The notes beneath the pieces were generated by a model. That model worked only from the letters and a program-made list of their open reading frames with translations. It was not told the origin of the DNA and did no database searches. Of a stretch of DNA of 64,000 nt, positions 44,954-54,756 are shown in pieces (the stretch's first letter is position 1; each line of letters opens with the position of its first letter). This DNA comes from Adiantum capillus-veneris (lineage: Eukaryota > Streptophyta > Polypodiopsida > Polypodiales > Pteridaceae), in NCBI GenBank assembly GCA_014529385.2, contig CM043942.1, positions 63,769,184 to 63,833,183 of the forward strand, in the 5' to 3' direction. A program made the translations under genes and the position numbers.

Positions 44954-46289
44954 GTCCTCGGAAGCTATTGAGTTGAAGCTGGTTCGTCGAGGTGGAAGAG
45001 CATTTGAGATGAATTTCCTTAGCCTTCTTCAGTCACTGCAAAATCAAACAACATTGGCACAGTAATGGCATTCTCTTAAAAAGCATATGCAGTTTTAGGT
45101 AGACAAATTGATTGGTCAAAGAATTTCAAACAATTTGTTAGCAATGAACATTAAATTGCAATATAATCAAATGCATAAACAGATGTAAAGGTAAAAAATT
45201 AAACAAGTCTGGGGTCACTAATTTGACGGTCTAAAGGCACTAGAGATCAAGTATTAATACCATGGGTAAGCTTCTTAATTTTCTGTGGTCAATTAAGTTG
45301 TTTAATCGCGAGAGCCAAGTATTCATGTTCAAGGGCTGACTAGAGGCTATATCTAGAAAACCTTGTAGTTAAGCTACCATAAAAGGAATTTCTCATGAAA
45401 TCATCGCCTGATTGATTACTTTTTCTTTGACCCCCCAAGGTCTTTTCACAGTGATTCAATTATGATGTGTGTGCTTATTTTGTATGCCTTGGGTTTTTTG
45501 CTTCTCAAGGAAAAGCGCCCACACTGGGAACCTCTAGGGCTCTAGTACCATAGGCGATACATGTGAGTGAAGTACCAATTCAAGCTGAGATTTCTCTTCC
45601 AGCTTAAAATTTTACATTGTGGCACTTTGATTTTTGCTTGTTCATTTTCAGCATTTAAATTTTGTAACTTTGGGGGGTCATATAACACTGTTACACTCCC
45701 CAGGCTCATCACATTAGTAAACTCCCTTTATAATACTTAAGCTAAAGGTCAATAGGGTCAAGCCCACTAGAAAGCCCTAGTACATTTCATACAATGCTGC
45801 CTAAATCGGATTAAGAACCTAAGTAACCATTGATTATTAGGAAGGCATTCCCCATGGTATTAAGAGAAGATCTCTAACACCTAGCTTGGTCAAACTAGCT
45901 TAGTCGGACTGCTTGATTTTTACACCTAAACAAGTGATTATGACAAAAGATTGCATTGAATTAAATGTTTGATACTAAGACAATGCACTGAATATTATGC
46001 TACCAATCACAATCAAAGCAAACAATCATAGATGCAAAAAGATAAAGGCAATGCTAATGGACAAGAAACACCTGTTTGTGTTGATGGTCGCGCTTGATTT
46101 GAAGTGTGAACGAGAGAAAGGTTCCATGAAGGTCCAAATCCTATCAATAGCAACACGCTCCTGTACACACTAGGAAACAAAAGGAATACCTCCAGGAGGC
46201 ACATCAGTGGGAAAAATTAAAACTCCTAAAAAACAAACTCAAAACACCATCTAGACCCCTAACCTACCTATCTGTCACCCCTTTTAGAA
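44954..46289 (-). other. 3' non-coding region of element B
   Basis: About 1.3 kb between the accessory ORF and the terminal PPT. I see no ORF or repeat structure in it. Confidence 0.5.
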
Positions 46290-46721
46290 TCAAGGAAAGA
46301 GGATATTATATAAACCGGGTGGCCACCCTAAGGCTAGGCCTCTATCCTCATCATCTAGATAAATAAAATCGTTGTCCGTGAGGCCATAGTCTTCCTCGGT
46401 CTCTATTAGTTCCTCTTCATCATCCTCTTGTGCAAGCATGCTAATCAAGAGCCTCGTGATGCGTGGATACTCATCTTGTGCAAAAGAATAAGCATGTGCC
46501 ATTGGAGACACATTCGCTACTGGGTAGGGATCACTAGTTAGCCATAGACGTATCAGCCATTCTAACTCCTCAAAATTTCTCTCACATGCAAGGCTCTCTA
46601 TCAAATCCCATTCGCAAGAAAGTATAGGGTAGCATACGTAGAACACTTGTTGAAAAGACAAGGGGTACCTTTCATCAAAAATAGAAGTGCATGCCTCTGG
46701 TGAAGTAGCCATTTCTGACAA
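46290..46721 (-). CDS. Accessory ORF of element B (143 aa, function unknown)
   Basis: Intact ORF starting MSEMATSPEACTSIFDERYP. The N-terminal two thirds look like a compact aromatic/helical domain (CEWDLIESLACERNFEELEW, WLIRLWLT). The last third is strongly acidic (EEDDEEELIETEEDYG, DLDDEDRG-like). No signal peptide, membrane span or catalytic motif. It lies between the internal purine tract and the terminal PPT, the same slot as the unrelated-looking long accessory ORF of element A. A TATA-like site 165 bp upstream (46884-46895) could drive it separately. Acidic C-termini are common in protein-interaction or chromatin-associated proteins, but that is speculation here. Confidence 0.55.
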   Translation of the reverse strand: MSEMATSPEACTSIFDERYPLSFQQVFYVCYPILSCEWDLIESLACERNFEELEWLIRLWLTSDPYPVANVSPMAHAYSFAQDEYPRITRLLISMLAQEDDEEELIETEEDYGLTDNDFIYLDDEDRGLALGWPPGLYNILFP

Positions 46722-46883
46722 GACAGATAGATTTGGTTAGGCCTTTAAAACATAAGAGTTGTTTTTGTGTGTTGCTTGACTTGACACGGTGAATTTGGAC
46801 TTATATGTAAGATCTGATAGGGTGCTCTCTCATTGCTAGGCGCTCTTGCTCTTTACTATTTTTGTTTTTTTGCGAGTATAAGG

Positions 46884-46895
46884 CTATATATATAC
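46884..46895 (-). promoter_or_regulatory. Internal TATA-like sequence of element B
   Basis: TGTATATATATAG on the minus strand, between the internal purine tract and the accessory ORF. Whether it works as a promoter is unknown. Confidence 0.35.
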
Positions 46896-46973
46896 ATTCC
46901 CTAAGATCGGAGATTGAGAGGTCAGGGAAAAAGGTTGAGAGGGAAACAAATGAATGATGACTGTCAGCAAACA

Positions 46974-46988
46974 CTCCCCCCTTCCTTG
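46974..46988 (-). other. Internal polypurine-tract-like sequence of element B
   Basis: On the minus strand AAGGAAGGGGGGAGT, followed by TGTTTGC, which imitates a PPT-LTR junction. It starts six bases after the polyprotein stop. Confidence 0.5.
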
Positions 46989-46994
46989 GGTAGA

Positions 46995-49900
46995 TCATAC
47001 CATTTGAAATGAGCTTGTCACCCTTTGAAACCAATTGTTCCAGTTGGTAATAGGTGAGAATTTTTGCCAGTAGTTTTCTATTACCCTAGGTGCCTCGTCA
47101 AGCTGCAAGGGTGGTAAGGTACTCTCCCAGGATTTTATTTGCAACGTTGTTGTAGGTGGTGAACTTACCCCGGAAGGTGCAAACTCTTTTGTGCTTGGAT
47201 GGATATGTACAGTGGTAGGTGGAGGTTGTGTCGAAGCTTCTATTTGCGTATAGGAACTACATGAAGAGCAAGAAGCTTCATTTGATTTCCCTGTTCCTGA
47301 GCTAGGTGGGACAAATCGTTCTTTCTTTGGTACCCAAACTAGCTCTAGAACGGGTGTGTAACGTTACATGATTTTTTCCTTTCCGCAATTTTCAATTTGT
47401 TTTGGAGCCACAGGATTGGGTTTACATGGGCCAGGTGACAGGTAAGAGTACACTTTACGTTTGGGCACCCAGATTTGATCATTTCCTTCATAGTATCCTT
47501 GGGCTTCCAATAGTCGTTTAGGAATCCAACACAGCGTTTCTTTACATTTCTTGGAGTGAGTGGTACGGTTCTTACTAGGTTTCCGTTTTTTTGCATCAAC
47601 CATGCTCACTACAGAGGTTTTAGGGACCCACTTGTATGTTTTCTCTGTTATATTAGGATGGTTCTTGTGTGTCTCAAGCTTTCTTTCAACTACATTAGTT
47701 GAAGCTCTAGAGAGTTGGGCTATGGGGACGTATGGTTCAACCTCCTGGACATGCAATGTCTTGGGTTTTATTTCCTTGGGCAATATCTCAGGGACTATGG
47801 CTTGAGTGGTAGGGCTAAGAGTTGGTTTTTGCGTTGTAACACCCCCAGTCCCCCAATCAATAGTGCATTTGGTGGCTATCATCCACGTGCGGCCTAGGTT
47901 TATATTACCCTCCATAGTTCCAGTAGGCATGACCAAAAAGTCTTGAGCTACCACCCCATTGTCATAACTGACAGAAGTGTGCCAGATTCCAAAAACCGCA
48001 GTTTTTTTCTTGTTGACACCCTTGACTTGGATAATACTCTCAGATAGAGGTGGCTTCCCTAACTGACACCACACCCCATAGGATAGCAGATTGTATTTAG
48101 CACCCGTGTCCAATAAGGCGTTATATAGCACTTTTCCATAGGCACTATTTAACTCAATGGGGTATCGTAGAGGTGTGTCAGAGTCCAACCCATCCTCTTC
48201 GATTTCCACGTGGAATGCATTTGTGACCCCAAGGTTAGCCTCTCGTTTTTGTCTTATACGTTGTTGTCGCTCCTTAGCCTCAGCTTGAGCTTGTATCTTG
48301 TTTAACTCGGTTTGTGCTTTGGCGGCCTTCTTTTGATGAATGGCCCGTAGTTCTTCTTGGCTTAAAGGATCATAATATCTTTTGAATTTACTCCCATTGA
48401 GGAATCCAATGGTTTCAACTCCATCAAGAGTTTCCACACGAAGGGTACCTTGTGGGGTAATTTCACATACTCTATATGGTCCTTTACCAGCATATTTCAA
48501 CTTTTTCTTCTCTTTACGTACTCCATACATAAGGACTTTATCACCAACTTTGATATCCTTGTCCTTCACATGGCGATCAAACCACTTCTTTCTCCTATCC
48601 TTTTCCACAAGAGCATTTTGCACAGCCAACTGTCTCTCTTCGTCTAGTTTTTCTAAGATAAACAAATGCTCGGTTAAGGGGTTACCATTCCATCCTTCTT
48701 GCGAAGCTACCCTAAGACTAGGAATGACAAACTCCCAAGGCATAACCGCTTCTTGGCCGTATACCATTTTGAATGGCGTACAATTAATAGCCACTTTATA
48801 AGCAGTACGATACGCCCATAGAGAAGATGTCAACTTCAAATCCCAATCAGTGCGATGAGCTTCTACCGTCTTGGTTAAAATAGAGATTAGAGTCTTGTTG
48901 GTGCTCTCGGCTTGTCCATTAGCTTGCGGGTAATAAGGTGTAGACTTATGGTGGGATATCATAAAGGTCGTGGTAAGCTCTCTTATTACCTCATTTATAA
49001 AATGGGTACCATTATCACTAACAATTTCAAAAGGGCAACCAAATCTTGTGATAATGTTCTCAAAAAGAAACTTAGCTGTTGTCCTCGCGTCAGCTTTTTG
49101 TGAAGCCTTAGCTTCAACCCACTTTGTTACATAGTCCGTAGCAACTAGAATATATCGAGATTGAGTGTTGCGAGCTGCGGGACTAATTGGACCTACAAAG
49201 TCTAAGCCCCATTTTTCAAATGGTTGGGTTACTTTAATAGGATGTAAGGGCATTCTGTCCTTGCGCTGTGTGGTCTTGTAACATTGGCACTCATCACACC
49301 CTTTTGTAAAAAGTGATGCATCCTTAAATAAAGTTGGCCACCAATAGCCTGATTGCAGCACCTTTCTAGTAGTCAGGTCCCCTGAAAAATGTCCTCCTGC
49401 TATGCCCATATGTGCTTCTTGCAAGATATACAAATATTCATCCTCGCGGGCACAACGCCTAAGAATATCGTCCTTGCCTAATCTATACAGGGTTCCGGCA
49501 ATCAAACAATAGGGTTCACATTCTTTTACTAGCCTTCGAGCGATATCCTTACGAAGTTCCTTGGGTGGAAAACCATTAACTAAAAAGTTAACAATGTTCT
49601 CACTCCATTCAGGCATAGTCTCAACTATGAATAGGGAAGTATCGGGTAATTCATCATCAACTCCTGTAGGGGCTTCACCATTGGGTATGCGAGACAAATG
49701 ATCAGCCATGACGTGCCTTTTACCGGGTCTCACTACAATTGTGAAATCAAACTCAAGAAGAATTAACAACCATCGTGTGATTCTTCCTGTGGAGCATGGC
49801 TTGTTTACCAGATACAGCAACGCTTGATGATCCACATAAAATACAAACTTGTTTGCCAGAAGGTAGTAGCGAAATTTCTTTACTGCATAAACCATTGCCA

Positions 49901-50105
49901 AACCTTCTCGCTCTGTAGTGGTGTAGTTCCTTTCAGCATCGTTCAATTGACGGCTTGCAAAGCTAATGGGATAGTCCAATTTATGTTCTCCTGGTTGAGT
50001 GAGAACACACCCAATAGCAAAGTTTGATGCATCAATATGCACATGGAAAATGACATCCCAGTTAGGTGTCCTTAAAATCGGAGCACTTGCTAGTGTTTTC
50101 TTCAA
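46995..50105 (-). CDS. Element B polyprotein part 3: RNase H, integrase, second retropepsin-like domain, W-motif tail
   Basis: One frame to TGA at 46995, with a TAA at 47364-47366 before the last ~120 codons. By residue of the 913-codon segment: RNase H 1-145 (Asp25, YTTTERE, Asp92, ADHLSR); H2C2 zinc module His232, His239, Cys270, Cys273; integrase core Asp302, Asp364, Glu400 (D-X35-E); C-terminal region to ~580; basic helix 585-625; retropepsin-like domain 645-755 with Asp666-Thr-Gly-Ala (48108-48110) and NLGRTWMIATKCTIDW. A tail follows with repeated WVPK, WIPK, WVPK and, past the TAA, WVPKK. The first half inserts the cDNA. The second protease may cut the tail, or serve as a binding fold. 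Confidence 0.92.
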
Positions 50106-50129
50106 TTGTTCATAGGCCTGGTCACACTC

Positions 50130-50453
50130 TTAAGTCCATTTAAATTCAATGAGAAGCTTGTACAAAGGACGTGCTATCTCAGCGAAAAATAAAATAAACC
50201 GTCGATAATAACCCACGTGTCCCATGAACCTTTGAACTCCCTTGTAATTGGTTGGTGGTGGTAACTCTAGAATCACTTTAATTTTGCTCTCATCGGTTGA
50301 GATACCATTCTTGGATACTATATGCCCTAAAATAACTCCATGCTTGACCCAAAATTGGCATTTGAACGGGTTCAATGAGATACGATATAACCTACATTTT
50401 TTCAAACACCTTCCGCAAACATGATAGATGTTCTTTCCAAGAAGAGTAAACAC
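50130..50453 (-). CDS. Element B polyprotein part 2: end of reverse transcriptase (connection region)
   Basis: Reads SLNPFKCQFWVKHGVILGHI, GISTDESKIKVILELPPP, RFMGHVGYYRRFI and ends at TAA before ECDQAYEQLKK of part 3. It shares the frame of part 3 and is shifted relative to part 1, so one indel lies near 50400-50450. The thumb and connection residues match element A's 29127-28720. Confidence 0.9.
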   Translation of the reverse strand: MFTLLGKNIYHVCGRCLKKCRLYRISLNPFKCQFWVKHGVILGHIVSKNGISTDESKIKVILELPPPTNYKGVQRFMGHVGYYRRFILFFAEIARPLYKLLIEFKWT

Positions 50454-53400
50454 AAAGGTCGTCTAAGAAAGCTTCACAAAACTCTCTCAAATATTCTTTA
50501 AAAGCAGTGTTTATTAATCGTTGGAATGTAGCAGGGGCATTTGTTAAGCCAAAAGCCATCACACGAAATGCAAACACGCCAAATTCTGTGATGAAGGCAG
50601 TTTTAGCTTGGTCCTCTAGCGCTATCGTGATTTGGTTGTAGCCTGAGTACCCATCTAGAAAGCTATAAGCTTCCTTGCCTGCAACTCTTTCGAGTACATG
50701 TTCGGAATATGGTAGGGGGTAATGGTCTCTTCTAGTAGCTGCATTAACTTTTTTGAGGTCCACGCACACCCTGAGTTTCCCATTCTTTTTTGGCACGATA
50801 ACTATTGGCGACACCCATTCAGAGTGTTCAATAGGATATATGAACCCACATTTGATAAGCTTTTCTAGTTCTTCTTGAATGATCTTTGCGTACTTAGGAT
50901 TCATCGGGTAGGGTCTTTGTTGTACGGGCTTCGCAGTGCTAATCATAGGGATTGTATGTTGGACCACAGAAGGCGGAACACCTTTCATATCATGGTATGT
51001 CCAAGCGAATACGTCCTTGAATTCCTTGAGAAGCTCTTTGAGGACCGCCTCTTCAACTTCTGTGAGGTCTTGGGCAATAAAAACAGGTTTTGATTCTTCA
51101 CTGGGGTCAGCTAATTCTATTTCTTTAACTATTGCTGGACCATCATAGATTCCATTATTCCCATCGATAGGTATTCTTTGGGCTTTTATGTACACAACCT
51201 TTGCTTCCCCTGTGGTGTAAGATTTGAAATGTTCTGGTGCAGGATGCAAGTCTGTGGATTTTGGTTGTGCGTTGGTTTGTGCTTCCATTTCTGCTTTCTT
51301 GTGTTGTCGAGCTAACTCTTGGTTTTGACGCCTCCTTGCAGTGCGGCTCAACTTTGGCTTGTCTATGATCTCTAATTGGGCTATGTCATGGGGTCGTGGT
51401 CTACACCACATAACATTTTGGAGATATTCACCCCAATTGTCTACCAATTTTCGATGAGCATCACATGCTCCTATATAACTGAGCCATTTTGCTGAGGATC
51501 TCTTCTTGTTTATCCTAGCACGTACATTGGCTCGATATCGACGCCTCTTAAGGTTTTTCTTTTTCTTATTTGAGACCTGCTTTTGATTTGCATTTAGATC
51601 TGGCTCACTAAAGGAGTCCTCGTTGGTGTCCTCTTCACTCTTGGAGGAGCTATCATCGGTTGATGTGCTCGATCCTTCCGAATGTTTTGACTGTGAACTT
51701 GCTCCACTCTCTAATTCATGAGATTCAGAATCCGTTTCACTCTGGGAGTCAGTGTCCAAGTCGTGTTGGTCAAAGTCTTCTATTGAGCTATCAGTGTCAC
51801 TGTCAGATTGGTCCACAATTGCCTTGCCCTTAGAAGATGCATGTATGGCACTTATCATGTTCAGAGGTGCAATTTGTGGTACCTCTTCCCCCTCTGGTGT
51901 GACCCAAGTGGTTCCTCTATTTCCCCAGGTATCTATGGTTGCAGCTAGGTGTACCCAATCCACATTGTCCGACTCAGTCATCCCAGGTAGGATATCCATA
52001 TAAGGAGAATCTTGACCAATGTCTGTATCCTTCTTACAAGTGTAACAATATTGTAGTGGGGCCGAGTGAACTGTGGTGTCAGAGCGATGATCAATAATGG
52101 TTTTACTCCCTAAGGGGTGTACCTTACCAGTCACCAAATCCACTCTAAGGACAGAGTCTTGGAATTGCAAATAGACATGATTTTTAGACCAATCGTGAAC
52201 CATTTGTGCTTCCCTCATGAATGGTCGTCCTAAAATCATTTCATATGACATAAGGTGTTTAGAGAAATCCATTACAATGAACGTATGTCGTACCTTGTGT
52301 CCTAGAACTTTGATCTTAAGATCCTTGAGCATCCCCATAGGTTTGGCTATGGTACCATTTGCCATCTTTACCACAATGTTAGTAACACTGAGGCGGGGTT
52401 TTCCCATGGATTCCCAACAATCTTTTGTAACGATGCTAACTCCCGCACCACCATCAAGAATTCCCTTTATAGTTAATCCCTTGGTAGTGATGGGTAGGGT
52501 CGCATTAGACTCGTCGCCTTCAAAATACTGCCCTAATTCGTTAATGGGTACCTCGATCACAGACTCGTGTCCATCTAAGTCAAGTGATTGCACATGATTT
52601 TCCTCATCAATCATAATCGAGTCAGGCCTATTTGGTTGCGCAAACTGCGGTAATCCCGTTCGTAGCTCTCCGTTAAGGAATGCTCGAAGTGCAAGGAATA
52701 ACTCAGGATCTCCATACAGCTTTGCTATGATCGTGGTTCGGACCTCAGAAGACATGAAGTCCACTAGTTTGGCAACATTCATTGGCGTTTTGCAGGGTGT
52801 AGGTCCTTGACTAGGAACTGGTGAGGATGGAATCTCATATTCCTCAATGGGATCAGGTATTCCTTCGTTAAACATCCTTTCCAACAAGAAGGCTGTATGC
52901 TCACTTTCTGATGTCCTCTCCTCACTCCCTTCTTGGATGATACTAGATATGGCTAACGGTCTATGGTTCATGTGGGGTGGATGAACTTGCGTGGGAAACA
53001 CTGTGTCATGAATTTTGACCTGCATGGGTTCTGGTTCTAGTTTCCTTTGAGTCTCCTCCACTAAACCTCTTAGATGTTTCACCTGCTTAATCTCGTCTAC
53101 AGGGTTTGGGTACGTCCCAATCTTCTTTTTACGATTCTTCCCTTTTTGCCCCTGCGGTTTATCTTGGGGGTCTTGGATTGGATTTGGAAACACTTGTGGT
53201 GTTTTCAGAGGCTCTTTATGGTTTTCTCTTATTCGGTTTTCATTTGGTTCCATGTTACGGTTTTCTTTGTCGGTCTTTCTCTTTGTGGTATTGGTTCTAG
53301 TCTCCATTGTCTCGAATGAATCTGAATCATCCTCGAGGTCATTCATATACACGGGGTCATCTCCTGTTCCTATGTTTGTTTTGGAACTTGGCTTTGAATT

Positions 53401-54750
53401 TTCCGTATTCTGCGACTTCTTCCTTCGTGTCTTCTTTTTCTTTGCTTGGATAACTGATGCGGTATCTCTCTCTTCGAGGATATGTCCTGGCCCTTGAAGC
53501 ATGGACCGTGTAATCGCATAAGCGGGTGCGACGGGTGATATTGGCGACGTCACACTAGCAATTTCGACCAAATTTAGGGGTGTGATTTTAGGCGCATTTG
53601 GGTTATAGGGGCATTGGGCAATCAAGTGATCTATGCCACAACGATTACATGTGAGTATTGGCATTGCAGACGTGCTCCCTTGATTCATTTGCATCTGTGC
53701 AGCATTCTTTTGCAGCCTAATAGGGCACTCCGCTACTCGATGTGGTCCACCACACTCGTAGCATTGAAGAGGTGGCCTCCTAGCCTGGGTGTTGATATTT
53801 TGACCTCTGGATGCGAGAGCAGCAGCTTGATAAACCGGCTTGACTTGTCCCCAACAATCTTCCATGTAGTATATAGGACACTCTTCCAATGTATCAAGTC
53901 CGTAGGCAATACTAGTGTCTATTTCCTCCTCACAACCATCTGCATAAGCATTAGATGGCTCGCAACCCACTTGGTTCATAGGGGCGACTCTTGGATGCGG
54001 GGGCTGCAGTCCTAGCACAGGAGGTGGTAACGGTGTAGCTTGTACAACATTTTGAGATCTAGGGACCATGTGTTGCGGTAGTTGCTCAACAGGTGGAGTA
54101 GGCATCAATACAGGAGCTCGAGGTGCATTCGTCCAGGCTACAAGTGGTCTATTTGCCATCATACGTTTGATCATTAAACAATCCTTAGCTTGGTGACCAT
54201 ACCTACCACATGCGTTGCAAGTTCCATTAAATTTTACTCTAAACGTAGGGCACTCACTAGTGCTATGTGGACCTAAGCAAATGGAACACCATTGTTGCTC
54301 CCTTCTTGGATACATGTGACTATTTTGAGGGGGTCGATTATCCTTAAGAGACTCTTGGATTGCCTTGGTGAGGTCTGTCAAGAATGTCTCAAATACCTTT
54401 GGCTCATTGGCAATGGGCTTTGCAGTCATGGGTTCATACTCAATGGCTTGTGAGCTAGTGGATCTCGTGTCAGTAGACACCCTCATGCCTGCTATCATCA
54501 AGTTGTCCTCTAATTGGATTGCATTGGCAGTGACATCTTCCCAGGTTGTGATACCTCTAATCACTAGTCCATTATAGATTCCTTCATTCCTCAACCCTCG
54601 AATGAATCGATCAAGCAGTTGGTTATTGTTGAAGCGCTCATTTACAGGGCAACGAGAGTTTAAGTGCTTTAGACGACTAATGAAGTCCCTTACTGACTCT
54701 CCTTCCTTACGTTCGGCCTTCTGTAGCTGAGATGCTACACCCCAAAGCAC
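50392..54750 (-). CDS. Element B polyprotein part 1b: gag C-terminus, four zinc knuckles, first retropepsin-like domain, RT
   Basis: 1,452 codons in frame with 54757-56343 across a TGA. Capsid end 1-95 (KEGESVRDFISRLKHLNSRC). Four CCHC knuckles: Cys155-158-His162-Cys167, Cys178-181-His186-Cys191, Cys330-333-His337-Cys342 and Cys368-371-His375-Cys380. A long basic/acidic linker. First retropepsin-like domain 730-870 with ILDGGAGVSIVTK (Asp766, 52453-52455) and MILGRPFMREAQMVHDW. Ser/Asp-rich linker 980-1050 and basic patch KKKKNLKRRRYRANVRAR. RT from ~1240 with KNGKLRVCVDLKKVN, SFLDGYSGYNQ and FLDDLCVYS (motif C at 1429-1432). Knuckles bind RNA, RT copies it. Confidence 0.93.
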   Translation of the reverse strand: MLWGVASQLQKAERKEGESVRDFISRLKHLNSRCPVNERFNNNQLLDRFIRGLRNEGIYNGLVIRGITTWEDVTANAIQLEDNLMIAGMRVSTDTRSTSSQAIEYEPMTAKPIANEPKVFETFLTDLTKAIQESLKDNRPPQNSHMYPRREQQWCSICLGPHSTSECPTFRVKFNGTCNACGRYGHQAKDCLMIKRMMANRPLVAWTNAPRAPVLMPTPPVEQLPQHMVPRSQNVVQATPLPPPVLGLQPPHPRVAPMNQVGCEPSNAYADGCEEEIDTSIAYGLDTLEECPIYYMEDCWGQVKPVYQAAALASRGQNINTQARRPPLQCYECGGPHRVAECPIRLQKNAAQMQMNQGSTSAMPILTCNRCGIDHLIAQCPYNPNAPKITPLNLVEIASVTSPISPVAPAYAITRSMLQGPGHILEERDTASVIQAKKKKTRRKKSQNTENSKPSSKTNIGTGDDPVYMNDLEDDSDSFETMETRTNTTKRKTDKENRNMEPNENRIRENHKEPLKTPQVFPNPIQDPQDKPQGQKGKNRKKKIGTYPNPVDEIKQVKHLRGLVEETQRKLEPEPMQVKIHDTVFPTQVHPPHMNHRPLAISSIIQEGSEERTSESEHTAFLLERMFNEGIPDPIEEYEIPSSPVPSQGPTPCKTPMNVAKLVDFMSSEVRTTIIAKLYGDPELFLALRAFLNGELRTGLPQFAQPNRPDSIMIDEENHVQSLDLDGHESVIEVPINELGQYFEGDESNATLPITTKGLTIKGILDGGAGVSIVTKDCWESMGKPRLSVTNIVVKMANGTIAKPMGMLKDLKIKVLGHKVRHTFIVMDFSKHLMSYEMILGRPFMREAQMVHDWSKNHVYLQFQDSVLRVDLVTGKVHPLGSKTIIDHRSDTTVHSAPLQYCYTCKKDTDIGQDSPYMDILPGMTESDNVDWVHLAATIDTWGNRGTTWVTPEGEEVPQIAPLNMISAIHASSKGKAIVDQSDSDTDSSIEDFDQHDLDTDSQSETDSESHELESGASSQSKHSEGSSTSTDDSSSKSEEDTNEDSFSEPDLNANQKQVSNKKKKNLKRRRYRANVRARINKKRSSAKWLSYIGACDAHRKLVDNWGEYLQNVMWCRPRPHDIAQLEIIDKPKLSRTARRRQNQELARQHKKAEMEAQTNAQPKSTDLHPAPEHFKSYTTGEAKVVYIKAQRIPIDGNNGIYDGPAIVKEIELADPSEESKPVFIAQDLTEVEEAVLKELLKEFKDVFAWTYHDMKGVPPSVVQHTIPMISTAKPVQQRPYPMNPKYAKIIQEELEKLIKCGFIYPIEHSEWVSPIVIVPKKNGKLRVCVDLKKVNAATRRDHYPLPYSEHVLERVAGKEAYSFLDGYSGYNQITIALEDQAKTAFITEFGVFAFRVMAFGLTNAPATFQRLINTAFKEYLREFCEAFLDDLCVYSSWKEHLSCLRKVFEKM

Positions 54751-54756
54751 ACCTTC

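Noticed and set aside
51752-53497. Plus-strand ORFs opposite element B gag-pol
   Set aside because: Shadows of the minus-strand polyprotein, with no motifs or codon logic of their own.
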